Assembly: GCA_027035985.1 (NCBI GenBank)
Contig: JALVTI010000098.1
Coordinates: 1-7,401 of the forward strand
Direction: 5' to 3'
Length of the DNA: 7,401 nt
DNA from: Aquificales bacterium
GTDB lineage: Bacteria > Aquificota > Aquificia > Aquificales > QOAS01
How positions within the stretch are numbered: the stretch's first letter is position 1; each line of letters starts with the position of its first letter. A model generated the notes under the pieces. That model was not told the DNA's origin, did not search any database, and saw only the letters and a list, made by a program, of their open reading frames with translations. Below are positions 1-7,303 of this stretch, one piece after another. A program made the translations under genes and the position numbers.

Positions 1-2025
1 AAGTTTCTCGCAAAACCCTCGGAGGAAACTCCACTAATAGACTCATTCCCCGACAGGTGTCCAATAATAAACCCACCCGCCTTGGAGGTTTTGAGGAATA
101 ACCTCCTCGAGTATCTAACCACCTTGGGTGAGAGCGTTTTTAAACTCATCCCCACTTGGGCGGATTGGTATCAGGAGACCTACGTCCTCGCAGTGGATAA
201 GAAACCCGTAGGTCTCCCCAAGGCGGTGGTTCGAATTTTCGAAAAGCTTCGAAAGAGGGGAAAAATCGAATACGAGAAACTGAAAAAGGAGTTCGACCAC
301 AGGGTAATCCGCCTATTGGAGGAACACCACCTTTTGAAGATAGAAACCCGCTGGGTGGCGCCGAAGGTGGAGGAGGAGTTCCTCAAACCCGCCACGACCG
401 ACAGGGAAGAGGTTTTGAGAAAGATAAAGAGAGCCGCCGCGAAGCGGCGGGATGAGATTTTGAGGGTGATATCGCTCTTCGAGGAATTGGGGCGACCCCT
501 CGAGAGGGAGGAGCTAAAGGAATTCGGTATAAGCCCCCAAACGATTCGCTATATGCTCGATAGGGGTTTCCTCCAAAGGGTGAGCTACACGCTCGAACCC
601 TTTAGGGAAGGGGTTTTGAAACAACCCCGCGCGGTTTATACACCTCTCGAACCCCCCGACAGGTGGGAGCTTAGAAATCTACCCCTAGGGGAGAGAATAG
701 AAAAGCTCCTCGCGGTGGCGGAGTGGGTAATCTCCCAAGGGGGGGACTTTTTAATTCTCCTACCCGAGTTGGAACTAATTGAGAAATTCCACCGCAGGTT
801 TTACGGGGTCTTCGGAGACCGCGCGGTGGTATACGCCGAAACCCTACCCCAAAAGGAGAGGATTAAAAACTGGTTTCTCGCCGCCCAAGGGTTTGGAAAG
901 GTCTTTATTACCACCCCCCAGTGGCTCTTTGCACCTTTAAAAAAGCTAAGGGCGGTCTATATAGAGGACGAGGGTCATCCGGCTTACAAGATGCCAAGGC
1001 GTCCCTATTTCAACCTAAAGCGGTTAGCATTCGAATACGCCCACCTTTTGAGGACAAAGTTGATAGTCTCCTCCGAACCGCCGAGTGTGGAGCAGTTTCT
1101 TATCTCTAAAACCTTTGAGGTGGAAGAAGCGAAGAAAGAACCCCAAAAGGTGCTATTTGAGGGAAAAGACCCCTTTGAAGGAGGGGTAATTTTCGAGTAC
1201 CTTCGTAGGGAGGGGAAACATTTAATCCTCGTTCCCAAGAGAGGTTATTCGAACCTCCTTTGTCCCCGTTGCGGGAAGTTGGTCGAGTGTCCCCGTTGCG
1301 AGGTCTTTTTAACCCTCTTTTCCGACGGGAGGGTGGAATGCCCCGTCTGCGGTTATAAAGCCGAGAGCCGCGAATGCCCCCGATGCGGTGGGGAGACCAA
1401 GCCCTTCGGCTACGGTATAGAGCGGGTTGAGGAGGTTGTAAAATCCCATGTCCCCCAAGGGGAGTTTACCTTTTCAACCCACCCGCCTTTGGAGGGTGAG
1501 TTCGACAGCGTCTATGTCCTCTTTGTGGATTCGATTCTATCGATTCCCGACTTTAGGAAGGGGGAGGAGTTTTTCCGCTTTCTGGTAAAGGCGAAAAACC
1601 GGACCAAAAATGGTGGTTTGTTCGTCCTCCACACCCAAGAGGTGAAACACCACGCCGTGAAAGCTCTTTTGGAGGGAGACGAAAAGCTCTTTTACCTCCA
1701 AGAGGTGGAGTTTAGGAAAATTTTGGAACTTCCACCCTTTGCGAGGCTCTACCTCGTCGCCGTAAACCTAAAGGAGGAAAACGAAGAGGTCGCTTTAAAA
1801 CTTTACAGGGAACTGAAAACGGCTTTAAAACCCCTCGGTGTGGAGGTCGAATATTCCAAAGCACCCACCTTTAGGCTTAGGGAAAAATACCGCTACCAGG
1901 TTTTGGTAAAACTCCCCCTAAAGGTGGATAGGGATACCTTGAGGAAGACCGCCGGGGTTTTGAAAGACCTTAGAAACCGATACAGGTTTGTTAAGGTTAT
2001 ACCCAACCCTAGGAGTTTGGTTTAA
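1..2025 (+). CDS. priA: Primosomal protein N' (PriA), 5'-truncated by window edge, helicase motifs degenerate
   Basis: Replication-restart protein that recognises stalled forks and starts replisome reloading. The frame is open from base 1 with no stop, and the residues before the TTG at 82 (ending PLIDSFPDRCPIINPPA) align with the PriA N-terminal region, so that TTG is internal and the true start lies outside. 674 codons are visible; E. coli PriA is 732 aa, so only about the first 50-60 residues are missing. Numbering from base 1: motif Ia-like LILLPEL at 251-257; a DEAH-type box reading DEGH at 323-326; eight zinc ligands at C421, C424, C430, C433, C447, C450, C459 and C462, followed by GYGIERVEE; then IPDFRKGEEFF; then the C-terminal LPPFARL. 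The Walker A segment reads PLGERI (228-233) where GSGKT is expected, and motif VI reads VKAKNRTK (529-536) where QVAGRAGR is expected. I infer that ATP-driven unwinding is lost while DNA and zinc binding remain, as annotated for actinobacterial PriA. The gene ends with TAA, 70 bp before reverse gyrase on the same strand. Confidence 0.9.
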   Translation, partial: KFLAKPSEETPLIDSFPDRCPIINPPALEVLRNNLLEYLTTLGESVFKLIPTWADWYQETYVLAVDKKPVGLPKAVVRIFEKLRKRGKIEYEKLKKEFDHRVIRLLEEHHLLKIETRWVAPKVEEEFLKPATTDREEVLRKIKRAAAKRRDEILRVISLFEELGRPLEREELKEFGISPQTIRYMLDRGFLQRVSYTLEPFREGVLKQPRAVYTPLEPPDRWELRNLPLGERIEKLLAVAEWVISQGGDFLILLPELELIEKFHRRFYGVFGDRAVVYAETLPQKERIKNWFLAAQGFGKVFITTPQWLFAPLKKLRAVYIEDEGHPAYKMPRRPYFNLKRLAFEYAHLLRTKLIVSSEPPSVEQFLISKTFEVEEAKKEPQKVLFEGKDPFEGGVIFEYLRREGKHLILVPKRGYSNLLCPRCGKLVECPRCEVFLTLFSDGRVECPVCGYKAESRECPRCGGETKPFGYGIERVEEVVKSHVPQGEFTFSTHPPLEGEFDSVYVLFVDSILSIPDFRKGEEFFRFLVKAKNRTKNGGLFVLHTQEVKHHAVKALLEGDEKLFYLQEVEFRKILELPPFARLYLVAVNLKEENEEVALKLYRELKTALKPLGVEVEYSKAPTFRLREKYRYQVLVKLPLKVDRDTLRKTAGVLKDLRNRYRFVKVIPNPRSLV

Positions 2026-2084
2026 AAACCGAAAAACTTCTCTCCCACTTTGCGGGGCTTTCGATTAAATAACTTTAACTCTTT

Positions 2085-2088
2085 AGGA
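2085..2088 (+). promoter_or_regulatory. Ribosome binding site of the reverse gyrase gene
   Basis: AGGA lies 7 nt before the ATG at 2096, an ordinary Shine-Dalgarno spacing, and supports that start codon. The 70-bp gap after priA also holds an AT-rich stretch around 2063-2080 that could carry a -10 element, but no convincing -35/-10 pair is visible. Co-transcription with priA is therefore as likely as a separate promoter. Confidence 0.6.
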
Positions 2089-2095
2089 AACGACC

Positions 2096-5000
2096 ATGGG
2101 CGACAAGGTTAAGGCTATATTCGAAAAGGCTTGCCCCAACTGCGGAGGACCGATAAGCGACAAAAGACTCCAATTGGGTCTTCCCTGCTCCAAGTGTATC
2201 CCCAAGGTGGAAGGTATAGAAGACCAGGACACCGCATGCGTTCGACTGAAAGAGGAGAGGAACCTAAAGAGGGATTTTAAGGAAATATGCGACCTCAAGG
2301 TGGAGGAGAGGGAGTTTGACAACTTCTTTTGGTCTATACATAAATCCCAACCCTGGAGTCTCCAAAAGGCTTGGTTTAAGAGGTTTTACCTCGGTAGGAG
2401 TTTCGCACTCTTAGCCCCCACAGGGATAGGGAAAACCACTTTTGGACTCACCTTGAGTTATTACCTCGCCGAAAAGAGGAACAAAAAGAGTTATTTGATA
2501 TTTCCGACGCGCCTATTGGTGGAACAGGCTATAAACAAACTCCGCAAAATGGGGGTCCCCGAAGAGTATATGCTCTACTTCGGGGAAAAACCCTCTTTAA
2601 CCAAAAAACAGCGTGAGGAGCGGTTAAAGAGGCTCCAAGAGGGGGATTTCAAAATACTTATCTCCACCTCTATGTTCCTATATAGGAATATAGAACATAT
2701 CCCCAAAGGGGTCTTTTCCCTCGTGTTCGTCGACGATGTGGATAGCTTCCTAAAGACCGCCAAGAATATCGATAAAGCCCTTTACCTGCTCGGCTTCACC
2801 GAAAGGGACATAGAGTGGGCTATGAAGATAATACGCCTTCGAAAGGAGTTAGCCCAAAAGCCGAACGTCTCCAAGGAGGAGTGGGAAAAACTCCGCAAGG
2901 AGGAGGAGAAACTAAAGAAACACGCCGAGAGAGTTAGAAAGGGCGTTCTAATTGTCTCCTCCGCAACCTCCAACCCCCGAAGCGAGAGGATAAAGCTCTT
3001 TAGGGAGCTTCTCGGCTTTGAGGTCGGTCGCCCGCTCTTTTACCTGCGGAACGTAGTCGATGCCTACGAGGACAAATTCCTCGGCGGTAAAAAGTCGGTG
3101 GAAGACCACAAACCCCTTTGGGATTTCGTCGCCGAGTTTGTAAAAAAACACCCCAAGGGGGGACTTATATACGTCTCCCAGGATAGGGGTAAGGAAGAGG
3201 TCGACCGCCTTGTGGAGTATCTAAACTCCAAGGGACTAAAGGTGGTCTCCTACGAAGAAATGGACCAACACCTGGAGGAATACGAGAGGGGAGAGGTCAA
3301 CGCCCTGGTCGGAATAGCCTCCTACAGGAACCCCCTCGCGCGCGGTTTCGATATGCCCCACGTTGTCAGATACGCCCTCTTTGTGGGTGTTCCTAAACTC
3401 AAGTTCACCCTAAAGGTGGAGGAACATATATCCCACATCCTGTGGGCTTTGGTTGCTATAAGACCCCTAATAGCGAAGGACAAAGAGCTCCGCGAGAGGT
3501 ATCTCCAAAAGCTCGACCGCTGGATTGAGAGGCTCAGAAAATACTCCTACCTCTCGGAGGAGTTTATAGAGAGAAACGAACGCCTGAAGGAGATTATCGA
3601 AAGTCTCCGAAACGAGGTAAGGGAGTTTATAGAAAATCCCGAAATCCTCGAGAGGATTAAAGAGAGCGACGAGATAACCCTAAGGTGGGACGAGAGGGAA
3701 GGTTATTCCCTCATAGTGGCGGATGTGACCGGGTATCTGCAAGCGTCGGGTAGGACTTCGAGACTCTACGCGGGGGGACTGACTAAAGGTTTTTCCCTCG
3801 TTTTGGTGGACGATGTAAAAGCCTTTAACAACCTCCAGAAAAAGGTCAAGTGGTTTAGCGACGAGATAGAGTTTATTCCCCTTAAGGAGGTTGATTTAAA
3901 GACACTCTTTGAGGAGATAGAAAAAGACCGTCAAAAGGTGGAGAGATTTTTAAAGGGAGAAGTCCCCGAAGAGGTCAAAGAGCTTATAAAACCGGTTTTG
4001 GTGATAGTGGAATCTCCCAACAAGGCGAGGACTATAGCCAATTTCTTCGGGAAACCCTTACGCCGCCGTGTTGGGGAAATGGACGTTATGGAGGTCTCTC
4101 TCGGGGATAAATTCCTAACCATAACCGCCTCGGCGGGACACGTATACGACCTCATAAAGAAAAACGAGGAGAACGTTTTCCACGGCGTTATAGTCGAGGG
4201 CGACAGGAAAAACCCCAAGCACTTTATACCGATATACGAACCCATAGAGCAGGAAACCCCCGAAGGGGAGATTAGAACTAAGGAGGAGATTATCGAATCG
4301 CTCCGCCAAGCCGGTCTTGAGGTGGCGGAGGTCTATATAGGCACAGACCCCGACAGCATAACGGGAGATTCCAAAGTCCTCGTAAAGGTAAACGGAGAGG
4401 TCAAACACCTAACGGTGGAAGAACTCTTCGAACAACTCAAAGAGGAGTGCGATGTTTCCCTCCGCAACGGGCACGAGTATATCGAACCCAAAGACCTCCA
4501 AGTGGTCGTTGTCGATAGGGATTACCGCGTGAGGTTTGGAAAAGCCAAGTATCTAATCCGCCACAAGGTTAGGAAACCGATTTACAGAATAACCACCCAG
4601 AGCGGAAGGGAGATAAAGATAACGGGAGACCACTCCATCTTTAGGTTGGACGCAAACCTAAACCTCCAAGAGGTTAAACCGACCTCCCTCCGCGAAGGGG
4701 ATTTTATTGTTGTGAACGAAACACTCCCCGAGGAGGCTATAAAATTTCTCGACCCCCAAGAGGTGGAAAAATTAAGAACCGAAACCTTTGAAGGGAGAAA
4801 GATAGGCGATATCCGCGAGGAGAGGATAACCAAAATAGAAAAACTCCCCTTGGAGGAGCAATACGTTTACGACTTTGAGACCGAAACCCAAAACTTTGTG
4901 GCTAACAGTATCCTCTGTCACAACACCGAGGGAGAAAAAATCGCCTTGGACCTCTACGAGGTGCTAAAACCCTACCAACCCAACATTAGGAGAATGGAAT

Positions 5001-6361
5001 TCCACGAGGTCACAAGGAGGGCTATTGTTGAAGCCCTCCACAACCCGAGGGAAATGGATATAAACCTCGTAGAGGCTCAAATGGTTAGACGTATTGCCGA
5101 CCGGTGGGTGGGGTTTGAACTATCAAGACTTTTGCAGGAGCACTTTAAAAAACCATGGCTCAGTGCGGGAAGGGTTCAAACACCCGTCCTCGGTTGGGTT
5201 ATAGAGAGGGATAAGCTCTACAGAACCAAAAAGGGTGCGGTGTTCGTCTACCTCCCCAACCCGGAAAGGGATAAAAGAAGGGTCTCCGTAAGTTGGGAGT
5301 TTGAGGATAAGAAACTGGCAAAGGAATTCTTTAAAAACCTCCAAGCGGTGGAGGTAAAGATTATCGACCGCAAAGAGGAGGAGAAAAAACCGGCGCCTCC
5401 CTTTACGACCGACGCTATGCTAAAGGAGGCGAGCGAAAAGCTCCGCTTTAGCGCAAGTAAAACTATGCAACTGGCTCAAGAACTGTTTGAGACCGGACTA
5501 ACGAGCTACCACCGAACCGACAGCACCCGCGTGTCCGATGTCGGTATATCGATAGCGAGGGAGTATATAGACGAGAATTTCGGGCATGAATACTTCTCCC
5601 CCCGCCATTGGGGAGAGGGCGGAGCGCACGAGTGTATAAGACCCACCCACCCTTGGGATGTGGAAGAGCTCCGTTCGATGATGCTCGCCGGACAAATACA
5701 GCGCCTTACCAGAGACCACCTGAGATTATACGAACTCATCTTCAAACGCTTTATGGCTTCCCAAATGATACCCGTCCAAGTTGAGGTTTCTAAATTTGAG
5801 GTTCTCCCCGTATTGGAAAATAAAGAACTACCCACCTCCAAAGTGGAAAAGGAAGAGATAACCTCCATTTTGAGGGACGGATTCAACCTAATGACACCTA
5901 TAGAGGTCTATTACCTAAGGGAAGGAACTTTTAAAGTTGTTGAACAAAAAGAATTTACCGACGAGGAAGGTAATAAGTTAGAGGAATACTCCGATAGTGC
6001 GATGAAAATTTACAAACTCGTCCCCTTGGCGTATCCCTATACACAGGGTTCCCTCATAGAGGAGATGAAAAAACGGGGTATAGGAAGACCCTCAACCTAT
6101 GCGCAGATAGTTCAGAAACTTTTAGACCGCGGTTATGTGATAGAGAGGAAAAATTTTCTATTCCCCACCAAGTTAGGTAAGGAGGTTTATAGCTACCTCA
6201 TAAGGTTGAAAGAAGCCGAGAAATTCGTTAAGGAGGAGTTTACGAGAATCCTCGAGGAGTTAATGGACAAAATAGAACGGGGGGAGGTTTATTATATAGA
6301 TGTTCTCAAAGACCTCTATTGGGAGGTTTTGAGGATTGAGAAATTGAAAGGAAATAAATAA
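2096..6361 (+). CDS. rgy: Reverse gyrase precursor containing a TOPRIM-inserted mini-intein
   Basis: ATP-dependent type IA topoisomerase that introduces positive supercoils and protects DNA in hyperthermophiles; cytoplasmic. The precursor is 1421 aa; without the 190-aa intein it is 1231 aa, near the family's usual length. An N-terminal zinc finger (C13, C16, C31, C34) leads into the SF2 helicase-like module: Walker A APTGIGKT (107-114), PTRLLVEQ (137-144), motif II VDDVD (212-216), motif III SSAT (288-291) and motif VI QASGRTSR (549-556). A charged helical stretch at about 440-530 probably corresponds to the latch region. The topoisomerase module starts near 631: TOPRIM Glu639 in VIVESPNKA, the acidic DxDxE motif split into DPD (751-753) and TEGE (944-947), SAGRVQTP (1023-1030), catalytic Tyr1138 in GLTSYHRTDSTR, HECIRPT (1178-1184) and GIGRPSTY (1328-1335). 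The second zinc finger expected between about 700 and 745 is missing, as that stretch has no Cys. ATG start with AGGA 7 nt upstream; TAA stop. Confidence 0.97.
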   Translation: MGDKVKAIFEKACPNCGGPISDKRLQLGLPCSKCIPKVEGIEDQDTACVRLKEERNLKRDFKEICDLKVEEREFDNFFWSIHKSQPWSLQKAWFKRFYLGRSFALLAPTGIGKTTFGLTLSYYLAEKRNKKSYLIFPTRLLVEQAINKLRKMGVPEEYMLYFGEKPSLTKKQREERLKRLQEGDFKILISTSMFLYRNIEHIPKGVFSLVFVDDVDSFLKTAKNIDKALYLLGFTERDIEWAMKIIRLRKELAQKPNVSKEEWEKLRKEEEKLKKHAERVRKGVLIVSSATSNPRSERIKLFRELLGFEVGRPLFYLRNVVDAYEDKFLGGKKSVEDHKPLWDFVAEFVKKHPKGGLIYVSQDRGKEEVDRLVEYLNSKGLKVVSYEEMDQHLEEYERGEVNALVGIASYRNPLARGFDMPHVVRYALFVGVPKLKFTLKVEEHISHILWALVAIRPLIAKDKELRERYLQKLDRWIERLRKYSYLSEEFIERNERLKEIIESLRNEVREFIENPEILERIKESDEITLRWDEREGYSLIVADVTGYLQASGRTSRLYAGGLTKGFSLVLVDDVKAFNNLQKKVKWFSDEIEFIPLKEVDLKTLFEEIEKDRQKVERFLKGEVPEEVKELIKPVLVIVESPNKARTIANFFGKPLRRRVGEMDVMEVSLGDKFLTITASAGHVYDLIKKNEENVFHGVIVEGDRKNPKHFIPIYEPIEQETPEGEIRTKEEIIESLRQAGLEVAEVYIGTDPDSITGDSKVLVKVNGEVKHLTVEELFEQLKEECDVSLRNGHEYIEPKDLQVVVVDRDYRVRFGKAKYLIRHKVRKPIYRITTQSGREIKITGDHSIFRLDANLNLQEVKPTSLREGDFIVVNETLPEEAIKFLDPQEVEKLRTETFEGRKIGDIREERITKIEKLPLEEQYVYDFETETQNFVANSILCHNTEGEKIALDLYEVLKPYQPNIRRMEFHEVTRRAIVEALHNPREMDINLVEAQMVRRIADRWVGFELSRLLQEHFKKPWLSAGRVQTPVLGWVIERDKLYRTKKGAVFVYLPNPERDKRRVSVSWEFEDKKLAKEFFKNLQAVEVKIIDRKEEEKKPAPPFTTDAMLKEASEKLRFSASKTMQLAQELFETGLTSYHRTDSTRVSDVGISIAREYIDENFGHEYFSPRHWGEGGAHECIRPTHPWDVEELRSMMLAGQIQRLTRDHLRLYELIFKRFMASQMIPVQVEVSKFEVLPVLENKELPTSKVEKEEITSILRDGFNLMTPIEVYYLREGTFKVVEQKEFTDEEGNKLEEYSDSAMKIYKLVPLAYPYTQGSLIEEMKKRGIGRPSTYAQIVQKLLDRGYVIERKNFLFPTKLGKEVYSYLIRLKEAEKFVKEEFTRILEELMDKIERGEVYYIDVLKDLYWEVLRIEKLKGNK
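4355..4924 (+). other. Mini-intein coding region (190 aa) within reverse gyrase
   Basis: In-frame protein-splicing element, precursor residues Ser754-Asn943. Block A is SITGDSKVLVKVNG, the usual TGD pattern with Ser rather than Cys at position 1. Block B is KITGDHSIF with the Thr843-x-x-His846 pair, followed by SLREGDFIVV typical of Hint domains. Block F is YVYDFETETQNFVAN with Asp926. Block G is SILCHN, ending in His942-Asn943, and the host Thr944 serves as the +1 nucleophile. Removing it joins IGTDPD to TEGEKIALDLY, which restores an uninterrupted TOPRIM DPDTEGE motif. About 75 residues separate blocks B and F and show no LAGLIDADG or other homing-endonuclease motif, so it should splice but not home. 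Base and codon use look like the host gene, suggesting long residence. The boundaries come from intein rules plus the extein consensus and are precise if the element is active. Confidence 0.93.
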
Positions 6362-6387
6362 AAACTTCTTTAGTGTTTTTTTGTTTT
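6360..6387 (+). terminator. Possible weak terminator in the convergent intergenic gap
   Basis: AAAAAC (6360-6365) can pair with GTTTTT (6375-6380) around a 9-nt loop, followed by a T-rich run to about 6387, just after the reverse gyrase stop. The stem is short and almost entirely A-T, so it would be very weak at high temperature. The T-rich tract within a 39-bp gap between convergent genes is the main support. Confidence 0.25.
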
Positions 6388-6400
6388 ATTCTCTTTTGGG

Positions 6401-6625
6401 TTAATCCCCATTATTTCCATTCCGGGTAGAGTAATAAAGGAGTTTATTGGCGTAGGTGCGGTAAATACAGGCTATTATATATGCACCTATAGAAGATAAT
6501 CCACAAAGAAAGAAAAATGATAGTTTATACCAGCTAAAATTATTGAAAATATTAAAAACCCGTAAAAGAAGCATTATGTCTATCCCTAAAAGGATAAGAG
6601 CGGAAATTAAAAAGCCAAACCACAA
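6401..6625 (-). CDS. Hypothetical two-helix membrane protein or C-terminal piece of a larger membrane protein
   Basis: No family recognised. The 74-aa product has two clear hydrophobic segments, roughly residues 2-23 (FGFLISALILLGIDIMLLL core) and 35-55 (SFFFLCGLSSIGAYIIACI core). A polar tail rich in Asn, Arg and Tyr follows, ending at a TAA. The start shown is TTG. An AGGA lies about 14 nt upstream, which is far, and the only nearby ATG is out of frame and stops after two codons, so the start is poorly supported. The frame is open back to the TAG of the preceding segment, adding eight residues (KKRNEVNL) that read like a membrane-protein loop. It may therefore be the last part of one gene interrupted by that TAG. 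It is convergent to reverse gyrase, with 39 bp between them, and the base composition is much more AT-rich than priA or rgy. Confidence 0.5.
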   Translation of the reverse strand: MWFGFLISALILLGIDIMLLLRVFNIFNNFSWYKLSFFFLCGLSSIGAYIIACIYRTYANKLLYYSTRNGNNGD

Positions 6626-6649
6626 TAAATTTACTTCATTCCTTTTTTT

Positions 6650-6955
6650 CTATAGAAAAACTAAAATAGGTATACTCAATAACATACTTAAACCCACAAA
6701 AACCCTACTAAGAACAAAATGAACCTCGCTGATTTCTAAAAGAAGATTATTAGACACTTCTTTAGTTATCTGGGAATTATTTCCACTATTAGGATAGATT
6801 CCCTCTTTCACTTCCAAAAAATGTTGGGGTTCAATATAATATCTCCTATCAGGACAAACCTTTTCTATTATTCCATCCCTACACTCAAAAGGTCTCCAAT
6901 CAAAGAAAACCAAACCAATAAAAGCTTCATCCGAAAAGCATAAAATTTCACCCAA
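6650..6955 (-). CDS. Hypothetical membrane protein with an external loop, same frame as its neighbours
   Basis: No family recognised. The open frame runs from just after a TAG (6983-6985) to the TAG at 6650-6652, 110 codons; the TTG at 6955 gives 101 aa. Upstream in-frame codons ILYLTIAWV extend a hydrophobic N-terminal segment, so the real start may be earlier or the protein may be part of a longer one. A polar stretch of about 70 residues follows, with Cys and Trp (DWRPFECRDG, EKVCPDRRYY) and Asn/Ser-rich turns. A C-terminal hydrophobic segment (FVGLSMLLSIPILVFL) sits directly before the stop. The layout suggests two membrane spans around a loop outside the cytoplasm. No Shine-Dalgarno sequence stands out. 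Its function is unknown. Confidence 0.5.
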   Translation of the reverse strand: MGEILCFSDEAFIGLVFFDWRPFECRDGIIEKVCPDRRYYIEPQHFLEVKEGIYPNSGNNSQITKEVSNNLLLEISEVHFVLSRVFVGLSMLLSIPILVFL

Positions 6956-6982
6956 AACCCATGCGATGGTTAAATAAAGAAT

Positions 6983-7246
6983 CTAACCACTTGTGGGGAG
7001 TTGTCGGATTTTAAAACGAAACCCATTAAGGTCTATAATATTTCCATCTTCCACTTGGAGGGTGGCGTCATCTTTAAATAACCTTATATCGGCATTCGGA
7101 ATATTAATTTCCACCGAGTAGGTATTATTTCCCCTACTACCTTGGTCGGAAATGTTCATATTTCCCGGAATTGAACCATAGGGGAAGTTAAAAGAAATTT
7201 TGTCAAACCTTAACTTAACACTTGCGGGAATGGTTTTCTCATCCAC
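6983..7246 (-). CDS. Hypothetical beta-rich protein or N-terminal domain of a larger broken gene
   Basis: No family recognised. The 87-aa product from the GTG at 7246 alternates polar and hydrophobic residues in short runs (KLRFDKISFNF, YSVEINI, GFRFKIRQL) with Gly/Asn turns, like a small beta-sandwich or a periplasmic or accessory domain. The frame is open a further 23 codons upstream to a TAG at 7316-7318; the residues just before the GTG (FLKISFYK) read as a continuation, and no ATG, GTG or TTG occurs among them. The true start may therefore be lost, or GTG may be correct. The product ends at a TAG. The next codons in the same frame encode a hydrophobic segment, so it could be the soluble part of one membrane-anchored protein. 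Confidence 0.45.
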   Translation of the reverse strand: MDEKTIPASVKLRFDKISFNFPYGSIPGNMNISDQGSRGNNTYSVEINIPNADIRLFKDDATLQVEDGNIIDLNGFRFKIRQLPTSG

Positions 7247-7303
7247 CTTATAGAAAGAAATTTTTAAAAATGAAAAAATACGCCGGGTGAGAAAATAAAA
7301 TAG

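Noticed and set aside
82..84. TTG at 82 as the PriA start codon.
   Set aside because: The same frame is open to base 1 and the upstream residues fit the PriA N-terminal region, so this TTG is an internal Leu codon of a gene cut by the window edge.
2026..2064. CGAAA/TTTCG inverted repeat after the priA stop as a terminator.
   Set aside because: The arms are 5 bp with a loop of over 20 nt and no T-run follows, so it does not look like an intrinsic terminator.
3931..4408. Two minus-strand open frames of about 100 aa antisense to the TOPRIM region.
   Set aside because: They are antisense shadows of reverse gyrase, with no ribosome binding site and no recognisable domain.
5506..5886. 126-aa open frame on the minus strand.
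   Set aside because: It lies wholly inside the conserved topoisomerase module of reverse gyrase, has Ser-rich composition typical of antisense frames, and resembles no family.
7260..7271. Perfect 12-base palindrome ATTTTTAAAAAT upstream of the minus-strand GTG start.
   Set aside because: It is pure A/T in an A/T-rich stretch and has no flanking operator-like features; chance is a sufficient explanation.
7270..7287. Five-residue plus-strand mini-ORF after the palindrome (MKKYAG, then TGA).
   Set aside because: It is too short to support as a gene or leader peptide, with no attenuator structure or ribosome binding site.
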